DNA of 9,205 nt from CAYJOG01 sp964371695 [NCBI: uncultured bacterium] (lineage in GTDB: Bacteria > CAYJOG01), in assembly GCA_964371695.1 (NCBI GenBank), contig CAYJOG010000078.1, forward strand, positions 1-9,205, in the 5' to 3' direction. Positions 1 to 6,234 of the stretch are shown here, piece by piece; position 1 is the stretch's first letter, and the number at the start of each line of letters is the position of its first letter. A program made the position numbers and the translations under genes. The notes beneath the pieces were generated by a model, which was given only the letters and a program-made list of their open reading frames with translations, made no database searches and had not been told where the DNA came from.

Positions 1-765
1 CGCCCCGCCGATGGCCGCTATGGCGAAAACCCCAACCGCCTTCAGCACTATTACCAATATCAGGTGCTGCTCAAACCCACGCCCGACGACGTGCAGGAAA
101 TGTACCTGGAAAGCCTGAGGGTGTTGGGTGTGCCGGTGGAAGACCTGGACGTGCGCTTTGTGGAAGACGACTGGGAAAGCCCCACCCTGGGGGCCTGGGG
201 ACTGGGCTGGGAGGTGTGGCTCAACGGCATGGAGGTGACGCAGTTCACTTACTTCCAGCAGGTGGGCGGCGTGGCGGTGGAGCCGGTGAGCTGTGAAATC
301 ACCTATGGCACCGAGCGCCTCGCGATGTTTTTGCAGGAGAAAGACAACGTGTATGACCTGATGTGGAAATCCCCGGATTTCACCTATGGCGACGTGCACC
401 GCGAAGACGAAGAACTTTTCAGCCGCTACAACTTCGAACTGGCCGACATCGAAAAACTGCGCCTGCGGTTTGACCACCTGGAGCAGGAGGCCGAGGCCGT
501 GATGGCGGCGGGGGCAGAGGCTGAAGACACCAACAACACCGCCAAGGGGCTGAACCGGCGGCACACCGCCGTGGCGGCCTATGACAACGTGTTGTTAATG
601 AGTCACACCTTTAACCTGCTGGAAGCCCGTGGGGCGCTGGGTCAGGCCGAGCGCCAGCGTTATGTACTGCGGGTGCGCAACCTGGCCCGGCGCGTGGCCA
701 TGGCTTATGTGGGTGTGGAGGAACCAGTCCGCCCGCCCCGCAGCAAGAAAAAGGAGAAATCCTAA
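1..765 (+). CDS. glyQ: Glycyl-tRNA synthetase alpha subunit (5' partial)
   Basis: GlyQ is the catalytic subunit of the tetrameric alpha2beta2 glycyl-tRNA synthetase, which charges tRNA-Gly with glycine in the cytoplasm. The frame is open from the first base, so the start lies upstream. The visible 254 residues open with [19 protein letters not shown], which in E. coli GlyQ lies about 60 residues into the protein. Further family blocks follow: [54 protein letters not shown] and [12 protein letters not shown] followed by [10 protein letters not shown]. Compared with my memory of E. coli GlyQ, there is a longer loop around residues 165-190 ([11 protein letters not shown]...) and a basic tail ending RSKKKEKS. 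Its TAA stop shares a base with an ATG at 765. The glyS partner follows after an insert. The identity is certain; only the 5' end is missing. Confidence 0.97.
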   Translation, partial: RPADGRYGENPNRLQHYYQYQVLLKPTPDDVQEMYLESLRVLGVPVEDLDVRFVEDDWESPTLGAWGLGWEVWLNGMEVTQFTYFQQVGGVAVEPVSCEITYGTERLAMFLQEKDNVYDLMWKSPDFTYGDVHREDEELFSRYNFELADIEKLRLRFDHLEQEAEAVMAAGAEAEDTNNTAKGLNRRHTAVAAYDNVLLMSHTFNLLEARGALGQAERQRYVLRVRNLARRVAMAYVGVEEPVRPPRSKKKEKS

Positions 766-767
766 TG
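751..767 (+). promoter_or_regulatory. Orphaned ribosome binding site and ancestral glyS start
   Basis: AAGGAG at 751-756 stands 8 nt before an ATG at 765-767, which overlaps the glyQ stop as TAATG. This is a textbook translationally coupled start for glyS. The frame it opens is not the glyS frame, because an insert intervenes. I infer that this was the original glyS initiation site, which now drives the mini-ORF at 765-1037. Confidence 0.6.
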
Positions 768-1037
768 ATGCCGATTCCAATCCCAATTCCTGCTACCCTG
801 AATTGGAATCGTATATTTGGCCTTGCCGTTCGTCGTGAACGGCTGCGGCCCGGCGCTGCGCAGGCAAAGCCCGCTTGCGCCGCGAACACCTCCGGCCCTG
901 TCTGGGCCTCGGTGTTCGAGCCGAATTCATCCATGAATTCATACCAATTCCGCTCATCCCTTCCTGGTTTCATTATGGGTTCCTGTCAGCTAAACCTTCC
1001 GGCGGTTTCCCGCCATTTCAGATTGGAATTGGTATGA
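765..1037 (+). CDS. Mini-ORF across the insert, possible translational coupler
   Basis: This is a 90-codon frame starting at the ATG behind the strong AAGGAG site and running without interruption through the whole insert. The peptide begins [15 protein letters not shown] and ends FRLELV. It has no domain I recognise and looks like translated repeat DNA (the PIPIPIP run is the ATTCC/AATCCC repeat). Its TGA at 1035-1037 overlaps the glyS ATG at 1034-1036 as ATGA, and its own ATG overlaps the glyQ stop, so ribosomes could pass from glyQ through this frame to glyS. I regard it as probably translated but not as a functional protein. It could equally be chance read-through of a short insert. Confidence 0.35.
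   Translation: MMPIPIPIPATLNWNRIFGLAVRRERLRPGAAQAKPACAANTSGPVWASVFEPNSSMNSYQFRSSLPGFIMGSCQLNLPAVSRHFRLELV
768..1035. mobile_element. Palindrome-rich MITE-like insert between glyQ and glyS
   Basis: About 268 bp with no recognisable protein family separate glyQ from the glyS body. The two ends are near-matching inverted repeats: ATGCCGATTCCAATC at 768-782, and ATACCAATTCCAATC as the complement of 1021-1035 (13 of 15 identical). Inside are several more hairpins: a perfect 10-bp stem at 772-781/802-811, CGAACACC/GGTGTTCG at 883-890/911-918 reinforced by GGCCC/GGGCC, an 18-bp palindrome at 923-940, and a 14-bp inverted repeat at 938-951/1025-1038. No transposase is present, so this resembles a non-autonomous miniature element or a mosaic of intergenic palindromic repeats. 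The exact ends and any target duplication (ATG or AT are candidates) cannot be fixed from one copy. Confidence 0.55.
923..940. repeat. 18-bp perfect palindrome inside the insert
   Basis: GAATTCATCCATGAATTC has 8-bp perfect arms around CC. It directly abuts the left arm of the 14-bp inverted repeat at 938-951/1025-1038. The overlap suggests nested elements: an inner unit from about 941 to 1035 sitting inside, or joined to, another palindromic repeat. Confidence 0.7.
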
Positions 1038-1038
1038 A
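938..1038. repeat. 14-bp inverted repeat ending at the glyS start
   Basis: TTCATACCAATTCC at 938-951 is exactly complementary to GGAATTGGTATGAA at 1025-1038. The right arm contains the glyS start codon (ATG at 1034-1036). If the arms pair in the mRNA, the start codon would be hidden in a stem with a 73-nt loop. This could limit free initiation and favour initiation by ribosomes arriving from upstream. Confidence 0.65.
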
Positions 1039-3361
1039 AGGCAAAAAAGCCCCTCTGGAGCCGGTGCCCGAACTGCCTGATTTTCTGGCCCCCCTGGCCA
1101 TTGAAATCGGCGTGGAGGAAATGCCCGCGGGGGCCATGCCGGGTGTGCTGGCTTATCTGAAGGAAAGCGCCGCCGCGTTTCTTGAAAAGGAACATCTGGA
1201 ACCCTCGCACCTGTTTGTGGGGGGCACCTGCCGCCGTCTGGTGGTGACCTGCGACAGCATTCTCAAAATTCAGGAAGACCGGCTGGTGATTCACAAAGGC
1301 CCGCCGGAAAAAGTGCTGAGAGACGCCGCCGGAAACTGGACGCCCCAGGCCGAAGGTTTCGCCAAAAAGTTTGGCTTGAAGGCGGCGGACATCGTGATGG
1401 AAGACGGCTACGCCACCATCGAGATTCTGGAGCGGGGCCAGCCCGCCACGGTGCTGTTGGGCCGGTTTGTGCGGGAGTTTCTGGACAAATGCCCCCTGCC
1501 CAAACGCATGGCCTGGGGCGATGACGTGACGTTTCTCAGGCCCGTGCGCTGGGTGTTGGGGCTGGTGGGGGTCGAGGTGATCCAGTTTGCCACCCGCAAG
1601 CTCAAGGCGGGTCACACCACCCACGAGCCGCGCCAGAACCGCAGCAAACCCCTCTCGTTTCTGCACGCCGGTGAATATGCCGAAAACATGAAACTGCTGG
1701 GCGTGGAGCTTTGCCCGGAGCGGCGCAAAGAGCGGCTCCGCCACCTCGCCCTCCACGCGCTGGAGGGCACGGGCCTGAAACCCCTGGAGGCGGATCAGGA
1801 AGAACTGCTGGAGGAAATCAACTGGCTGGTGGAAACCCCTCACGCCCTGCTGGCGTCTTTTGACAAGACGTTTCTGGAAGTGCCGCCAGAGGTGATTCGT
1901 GTGGTGCTCATGCGCCACCAGCGTTATCTGCCCTTGGTGGAAAAAAGCAGGGCCACCCCTGCCAATTACGCCAACCGTTTTGTGGTGGTGCTGGACAGGC
2001 AGGAGGAATCAGACACCACCACCGCCATGGGGGGCCACGAGCGGGTGGTGACGGCGCGCCTGAGCGATGCCCTGTTTTTTTGGCGGGCCGACAGCGCCGA
2101 GCCGCTGGACAGTCCCCACCGTCAGGAAAAACTCAAGGACATCACCTTTCACCCCAAAATCGGTTCGCTGTGGGAAAAACAAATGCGCGTGGCCGGGGCG
2201 GCCAAGGCATACCAAGAAAAACAGAAAAAGGAACAGGCGATATGGTTTACGGCTGACCTCTCCGATGAGCGGCGTCGGCAGTTGGAAAATCAATTGTCAC
2301 TGGCGGGTTTGTCTGAAGCTGCTGCCCTTTATCGTCAGGACAGAACAACAACGCTGGTGGGAGAGTTCCCGGAACTGGAAGGCGCGGTGGGGGCGCGGCT
2401 GCTCATGCAGCGGACGGGCCAAAATGCCGCCGCCGTGTTGGTGGCTGAGGCCATGGGGTTGACGCGTCAGGGAGCAGACAAGGTTGACCAGTTGGTTTTT
2501 TCCCAGGGTGTGCCTAGCAGTCGAGCAGGCGTGGCGCTGTTGATGCTGGACAGACTGGACACATTGCTGCATTTTTTTGCGCTGGGTCTGGTGCCCTCCG
2601 CCACAGAAGATCCCTTTGGTCTTCGCCGGTCTGCGGCCCAAGTACTCAGAACCACCCTTCGTTGGAATCTGGATGCCATAGTTGATCTGGATGATGTGAT
2701 GGAAATTCTAAGGACCGCATCGCAGTCCCTCGGTGACTTGGATGAACAGGTCTGGCGGCAACTCAAGGAAAAGATTCATGAGTTTTTGAAAGACAGGTTT
2801 CCTCATGTTTTGCTGGAAACATATCCAAGGGCAACCATGCCGTTTGTTCACGCGGCCCAAAAAGGCAAGGCAGTGAAACGAATGCTTTGGGGTGATTCAG
2901 AACGCGAAATTCTGCAAGCCGTTTGGCGATACTCAGATGTGCCCGATCGGCTTAAGGCGCTTCTGGACTTGGCTGCGGACAGTGAAAGCTTCAAGGCAAT
3001 TGCCTCTGCGGCCATCCGTGTCCAGAACATCAGCCAGCACGGCACCCAAGCGGAAATTTTGAAAAAGGTTCCTGATTGGGTGTGTGGAAGCGCGCCTTGG
3101 TTGGCGATGCACGAGTTTGCTCTAAAATGGATTGATTTGGTGAAAGGGAGCTTGTTTATCCCGGCCAGCTATCTGAAGAATGCGGGGGAATTGGCCTATG
3201 AGTGTTCGGATGTGGTGAATGATTTTTTCGACAAAGTGCTGGTGAACGACGAAGACCCGCAAAGACGCAAAGACAACCACACGCTGGTGGGGGCGGTGGC
3301 GCTGCTCTATGGCACGCTGGGGGATTTCAGGGAATTAAAATCGCTGCTGGGTCAGGAATGA
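1034..3361 (+). CDS. glyS: Glycyl-tRNA synthetase beta subunit
   Basis: GlyS is the tRNA-binding beta subunit that works with GlyQ. With the ATG at 1034 the product is 775 aa, against 689 aa for E. coli. The N-terminal block LAIEIGVEEMPAGAMPG lies at residues 21-37, followed by CRRLVVTCDSI, KGPPEKVLRDAAGNWTPQAEGFAKK, DKCPLPKRMAWGD and FLRPVRWVLGLVG. The middle has VLMRHQRYLPLVE, RLSDALFFWRADS, TLVGEFPELEGAVGARLL and DRLDTLLHFFALG followed by EDPFGLRRSA. The C-terminal anticodon-binding part ends with VNDFFDKVLVNDEDPQRRK. I chose 1034 because the conserved N-terminal block begins about 20 codons later and no other in-frame ATG precedes it. The frame stays open upstream to a TTG at 875, but only through insert DNA. 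The Shine-Dalgarno at 1034 is weak (GGA at 1025-1027). About 36 extra residues (roughly 394-430) and a low-GC stretch (about 2205-3235) are unusual. Confidence 0.95.
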   Translation: MKGKKAPLEPVPELPDFLAPLAIEIGVEEMPAGAMPGVLAYLKESAAAFLEKEHLEPSHLFVGGTCRRLVVTCDSILKIQEDRLVIHKGPPEKVLRDAAGNWTPQAEGFAKKFGLKAADIVMEDGYATIEILERGQPATVLLGRFVREFLDKCPLPKRMAWGDDVTFLRPVRWVLGLVGVEVIQFATRKLKAGHTTHEPRQNRSKPLSFLHAGEYAENMKLLGVELCPERRKERLRHLALHALEGTGLKPLEADQEELLEEINWLVETPHALLASFDKTFLEVPPEVIRVVLMRHQRYLPLVEKSRATPANYANRFVVVLDRQEESDTTTAMGGHERVVTARLSDALFFWRADSAEPLDSPHRQEKLKDITFHPKIGSLWEKQMRVAGAAKAYQEKQKKEQAIWFTADLSDERRRQLENQLSLAGLSEAAALYRQDRTTTLVGEFPELEGAVGARLLMQRTGQNAAAVLVAEAMGLTRQGADKVDQLVFSQGVPSSRAGVALLMLDRLDTLLHFFALGLVPSATEDPFGLRRSAAQVLRTTLRWNLDAIVDLDDVMEILRTASQSLGDLDEQVWRQLKEKIHEFLKDRFPHVLLETYPRATMPFVHAAQKGKAVKRMLWGDSEREILQAVWRYSDVPDRLKALLDLAADSESFKAIASAAIRVQNISQHGTQAEILKKVPDWVCGSAPWLAMHEFALKWIDLVKGSLFIPASYLKNAGELAYECSDVVNDFFDKVLVNDEDPQRRKDNHTLVGAVALLYGTLGDFRELKSLLGQE

Positions 3362-3364
3362 AAC

Positions 3365-3874
3365 ATGGAGTTGCCCGGCCGCGCCACCATCGAAGCCGCC
3401 CTGGCCAGGGGCGGCGCGGACATCTGGCTGGCGCGGCCCGAAGAGTCGGGCGTGGTGGCGGATCTGCTGGCGGAACTGGCCCGCAAGGAATGGGCCCACA
3501 AACCGCTGTTCCTGCACGAGAACGTGCAGCACCTGCTGGAAGATCCCAAACCCGGTTGCTGGTTTTTGCTGGCGGGAGAAACAAAACCCGTGGCGCTGGC
3601 GGTGATTCATCTGCTGGCGTCTCCCGCCGAGGGCGCGTGGCAGATGTTCCTGAATGACTTGGTGGTGACCCAGACCCAGCGGGGCAAGGGGTGGGGAACA
3701 CGCCTGATGGAGGCGATCGTGGCGCTTGGCCGCGACGTGGGGGTGGTGCAGGTTTTTCTGCACACCGACCGGAAAAACAAAAACGCCCACGCCTTTTATC
3801 GCAAGCTTGGGTTCAAGGACATCGGCGATGACGTGTATGTGCTGGACTCAGCCCAGGCGAAAAAAAGTGTCTGA
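3365..3874 (+). CDS. GNAT-family N-acetyltransferase
   Basis: A 169-aa protein of the GNAT fold, which transfers an acetyl group from acetyl-CoA to an amine. The acetyl-CoA pyrophosphate-binding motif A is clear: VTQTQRGKGWGTRLMEAI, with the Q-R-G-K-G-W-G loop at residues 105-111. Motif B follows as NAHAFYRKLGF at 140-150. The N-terminal half (ARPEESGVVADLLAELARKE) is typical of the variable substrate-binding part. The ATG at 3365 comes 3 nt after the glyS stop, and AGGA at 3354-3357 within the glyS tail gives a ribosome binding site, so it is probably the last gene of the glyQS operon. Its 3' end overlaps the convergent DUF5131 gene by 27 bp. The substrate cannot be told; a small molecule, an antibiotic or a protein N-terminus are all possible. 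Confidence 0.85.
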   Translation: MELPGRATIEAALARGGADIWLARPEESGVVADLLAELARKEWAHKPLFLHENVQHLLEDPKPGCWFLLAGETKPVALAVIHLLASPAEGAWQMFLNDLVVTQTQRGKGWGTRLMEAIVALGRDVGVVQVFLHTDRKNKNAHAFYRKLGFKDIGDDVYVLDSAQAKKSV

Positions 3875-4654
3875 AGGCGGGGCCGGTGATGACAATCCGG
3901 GGTTTTCCAGCGGCAGCGCCAACTGGTCCACACCCTTGCCCCGGCGGTTGCGCACCCTGTCCAGCATGTTCAGCCGGTGGCGGGTGATGGCGGGGGCGCT
4001 GTCTTCCTGGTCGGGGTCATCCGAAAAATAAAAACAGGGCACACCCGCTAGAGCGCACATCCGGGCGGCTTCTGCTTCCCAGGCCGGGTTCATGGGGCGG
4101 GCGTGCTGGCCGGTTTCGTGCCCCACGCTCACCCAGTGAATGCCGCTCAGGTCCAGCACCGGCGGCGGCCCCAGCAGGGGTGTCATGGAGATGAACTTGA
4201 CTTTGGCGGCGGTTTTTTTGAGGTGGTCCACACGAAAGGCGTAATCGGCGTTTTCCACCGTGGCCCCCAGCCACAGGTTTTCTGGCCAGGGCAGCGCATC
4301 GCCCAGTGCGGCGGCCCGGCCGGGGCGTTTGGTGATGATCATGAACTCGTGCCACCAGGCCTGCTGCATGGTCTCAAATACCTGCTGCAAAAATTCCACC
4401 GTCACGGCGGGGTGAAAAAGGTCGCTCATGGAGTTGACGAAGATCAGCCGCGAAGGCCGCCATGTGAGCGGTTGTTTAAGCAGCGCCGGGTGCAGCGTGG
4501 GGGCAAAGCCGTGCTGATATTTTTTCACCCCCTGGGCCTGAAGTCGCAGGGAGATGCGCTCGGCGTAGCAGTTGTCGCAGCCGGGGCTTAAGCGCGTGCA
4601 GCCGGTGACGGGGTTCCATGCCTGATACGGCAATGCTTTGGGGGCTTTGGCCAC
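3848..4654 (-). CDS. DUF5131 / phage Gp37-Gp68 family three-cysteine protein
   Basis: A 268-aa protein matching the Gp37_Gp68 (DUF5131) family, which is found in phages and bacterial chromosomes and has no settled biochemical role. The signature is WNPVTGCTRLSPGCDNCYAE at residues 13-32, with cysteines 19, 26 and 29 spaced C-x6-C-x2-C, suggesting a metal or iron-sulfur site. Other family blocks are FVNSMSDLFH, MIITKRPGRA and NLWLGATVEN, followed by KFISMTPLLGP. The usual GGESG block reads VGHETGQHARPM here, and the usual FFKQWG ending is replaced by CFYFSDDPDQED, so the C-terminal half is divergent. The start is GTG at 4654; an in-frame stop lies 15 nt upstream and no Shine-Dalgarno is visible. 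Many relatives sit beside a three-Cys-motif partner protein (TcmP), but none is present here. It is convergent with the GNAT gene and divergent from thiDN. Confidence 0.85.
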   Translation of the reverse strand: MAKAPKALPYQAWNPVTGCTRLSPGCDNCYAERISLRLQAQGVKKYQHGFAPTLHPALLKQPLTWRPSRLIFVNSMSDLFHPAVTVEFLQQVFETMQQAWWHEFMIITKRPGRAAALGDALPWPENLWLGATVENADYAFRVDHLKKTAAKVKFISMTPLLGPPPVLDLSGIHWVSVGHETGQHARPMNPAWEAEAARMCALAGVPCFYFSDDPDQEDSAPAITRHRLNMLDRVRNRRGKGVDQLALPLENPGLSSPAPPSDTFFRLG

Positions 4655-4663
4655 GGGGCGGAA

Positions 4664-4693
4664 ATATTAATGTTTGTTCGTGTGCCTTGGCAA
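4664..4693 (-). promoter_or_regulatory. Putative sigma70 promoter for the DUF5131 gene
   Basis: On the minus strand TTGCCA (4693-4688, 5 of 6 to consensus) and TAATAT (4669-4664, 4 of 6) are separated by 18 bp. Transcription would start at about 4657, within a few bases of the GTG at 4654. Together with the absence of a ribosome binding site, this suggests a leaderless or near-leaderless mRNA. It rests on consensus matching only. Confidence 0.35.
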
Positions 4694-4737
4694 GTGCTTT
4701 TTCAGGTCAGGCCAGATCATGACCATAAAATGCGACC

Positions 4738-6018
4738 ATGTTGTTGCTGATTGGAGCGTTGGACCCCACCGGCCTGTCGGGCCTTTCCCGCGACGCGGCC
4801 ACGGCGGCGGACCTGGCCTGCCCGGCGGCCACGGTGGCCACGGCGCTGGTGGCGGAAAACAGCCTGGGGGTGAGCGCCGTGGACTGGCGGCCCGCGCCGG
4901 AGCTGGTGAGGGACGTGAAGCTGGTGCTGTCCGAGCCGGGCCTGCGCCTGAGCGCCGTGAAAGTGGGTGTGATTTCTCCTGCTCAGGCTGCGGTGCTTTT
5001 TCCGCTGCTGAAAAAAACCAAAGTCCCCGTGGTGTTTGACCCGGTGCTTGTTGCCGCCAGCGGCGGTGTGTTTGTGCCCCGTCCGGCGGAGATGTTGCCC
5101 TGGTTGGCCCAGGCCAGTTTGGCCACACCCAACTGGCCAGAGGCCCAGGCGCTTTTGGGCCGGTCAAAAATCACCGAAAAAGACCTGCCCCGGCTGGGGC
5201 AAACGGTGTTGCTCAAGTCGGCGGAAAAAAACCGCCAGCAGGTGACGGACTGGTTTTTTGACGGCGAGAGCCTCCACCGGTTTTATACGCCCGTTTCTGC
5301 CGAAGACCCGCGCGGCACAGGCTGCACACTGGCCACGGCGGCGGCGGTTTTTCTCTCACGGGGCCTGCCGCTGCAACAGGCTATCAAAGAGGCGCGGGAA
5401 TATCTGGCCCAGGCCCGCGAACTGTCCCAGGGCAGGCGGCTGGGTTTGGTGAACGCCCCCAGGGCCGAGGTGCTTCAGGCCCTGGCGGGGGTGATGCCGT
5501 TGCTGGAGCGCCTGCCTGCCAGACCCCTGCTGGCCGAGGTGGGTCTGAACCTGGCTTATTGCCTGCCGGGCGCAAGGGGGCCGCATCAGGCGGCGGCGTT
5601 CACGGGGCGCGTGGTGGCGCGGCACGGGTTGTTGTCGGTGACCGGCTATCCCGCTTTTGGGGCCAGCAGCCACGTGGCCCGGGTGGCGGTGCAGGCGCAT
5701 CAGATTTTTCCCGGTGTGCGGGCGGCCATGAATCTGCGCCATGGCTCGGTGCTTCTCAAACTGGCCAAAGGGGCTGGTCTGAAAGGTGTTTCTTTTGACC
5801 GGGCGGACGAGCCTACCCACCAGCAGCACAAAGACGCCCACACCATGGACTGGGGGGTGCGCGCCGCCTGCGCGGGGCTGAAAAATCCGCCCGATTTCAT
5901 CTTTGACGAAGGCGGCCCCGGCAAGGAGCCGATGATCCGCCTGCTGGGGCGTGACCCCCTGGACCTGCTGGACAAAATCCAGCGGGCGCTGGGTTTCAGT
6001 CTGGAAGAAAAAGGGTGA
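4738..6018 (+). CDS. Bifunctional HMP(-P) kinase / thiamine-phosphate synthase (ThiD-ThiN fusion)
   Basis: A 426-aa two-domain enzyme of thiamine biosynthesis. Residues about 1-225 are a ThiD-type ribokinase-fold kinase, which phosphorylates hydroxymethylpyrimidine (phosphate). Visible blocks are VVFDPVLVAASGG, LATPNWPEAQALLG and the anion-hole/catalytic loop DPRGTGCTLATA (GTGC at 193-196). Residues about 260-426 match ThiN, the thiamine-phosphate synthase unrelated to ThiE: RAAMNLRHG, FDRADEPTHQQHKDAHTMDW and GGPGKEPMIRLLGRDP (from residue 392). Together the halves would make HMP-PP and join it to the thiazole phosphate. The N-terminal GALDPTGLSGLSRD departs from the usual GSDSSGGAGIQAD, so the kinase active site is divergent. 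The ATG at 4738 has an in-frame stop 9 nt upstream and no good Shine-Dalgarno. I saw no TPP riboswitch in front and no other thiamine gene nearby. Confidence 0.87.
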   Translation: MLLLIGALDPTGLSGLSRDAATAADLACPAATVATALVAENSLGVSAVDWRPAPELVRDVKLVLSEPGLRLSAVKVGVISPAQAAVLFPLLKKTKVPVVFDPVLVAASGGVFVPRPAEMLPWLAQASLATPNWPEAQALLGRSKITEKDLPRLGQTVLLKSAEKNRQQVTDWFFDGESLHRFYTPVSAEDPRGTGCTLATAAAVFLSRGLPLQQAIKEAREYLAQARELSQGRRLGLVNAPRAEVLQALAGVMPLLERLPARPLLAEVGLNLAYCLPGARGPHQAAAFTGRVVARHGLLSVTGYPAFGASSHVARVAVQAHQIFPGVRAAMNLRHGSVLLKLAKGAGLKGVSFDRADEPTHQQHKDAHTMDWGVRAACAGLKNPPDFIFDEGGPGKEPMIRLLGRDPLDLLDKIQRALGFSLEEKG

Positions 6019-6101
6019 AGCGGGATCATGGGTTTGGCTTCATCCTGGGCCAGAGGCCATGGATGGCCGATTCCGCCGCCGGTTCAGCGTGGCTGGTGCT
6101 G

Positions 6102-6120
6102 GTCCAAAAGGGGACTTTTT
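6102..6120 (+). terminator. Weak terminator-like hairpin after thiDN
   Basis: GTCC (6102-6105) pairs with GGAC (6112-6115) around AAAAGG and is followed at once by TTTTT (6116-6120). The stem is only 4 bp. An alternative AAAAG/CTTTT pairing excludes it. Termination here is uncertain. Confidence 0.25.
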
Positions 6121-6177
6121 ATTTCGAGGTAAAAAATGGCAGATGTTTTTCTGGGTTTGGCTGGACCGTGCGGCGTT

Positions 6178-6210
6178 GTTCGCAAGGTTTCACGGATGAA
6201 ACCGGCGAAC
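6178..6210 (+). promoter_or_regulatory. Hairpin in the anmK leader
   Basis: A two-part stem: GTTCGC (6178-6183) pairs with GCGAAC (6205-6210), and GGTTTCA (6186-6192) pairs with TGAAACC (6197-6203), with a CGGA loop and a 2+1 nt internal loop. It ends 24 nt before the anmK ATG and lacks a T-run, so it is more likely a leader structure or operator-like palindrome than a terminator. Confidence 0.4.
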
Positions 6211-6234
6211 CAAACATAAGCGGGGTGGTTTGTG

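Larger units (their letters stand above)
6019..6231 (+). other. Structured 213-bp spacer between thiDN and anmK
   Basis: No convincing gene: the short open frames here have no recognisable content. It is AT-richer than the flanking genes. It contains GGCCAT/ATGGCC at 6055-6060/6063-6068, a weak GTCC/GGAC hairpin followed by TTTTT at 6102-6120, and a long hairpin at 6178-6210 just before anmK. It is probably the end of the thiDN transcript plus the anmK leader. Confidence 0.5.

Noticed and set aside
875-1033. Longer glyS start at the in-frame TTG at 875
   Set aside because: The extra 53 residues are encoded only by the palindromic insert, have no family similarity, and the TTG lacks a ribosome binding site. 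The conserved GlyS N-terminus begins shortly after the ATG at 1034.
986-1918. Long antisense open frame opposite glyS (310 codons)
   Set aside because: It lies entirely opposite conserved glyS coding sequence, has His/Gln-rich content typical of antisense reading of GC-rich codons, and no recognisable domain.
3358-3657. Plus-strand frame starting at the ATG overlapping the glyS stop
   Set aside because: It is Arg/Gly-rich out-of-frame reading of the GNAT gene, whose own frame from 3365 shows clear acetyltransferase motifs.
4103-4591. Plus-strand frame opposite the DUF5131 gene
   Set aside because: Low-complexity His/Gly-rich product with no family features; the minus-strand frame carries the conserved motifs.
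4655-4737. TPP riboswitch in front of the ThiD-ThiN gene
   Set aside because: The intergenic space is only 83 bp and lacks the conserved CTGAGA and ACCTGATCTGG-type elements.
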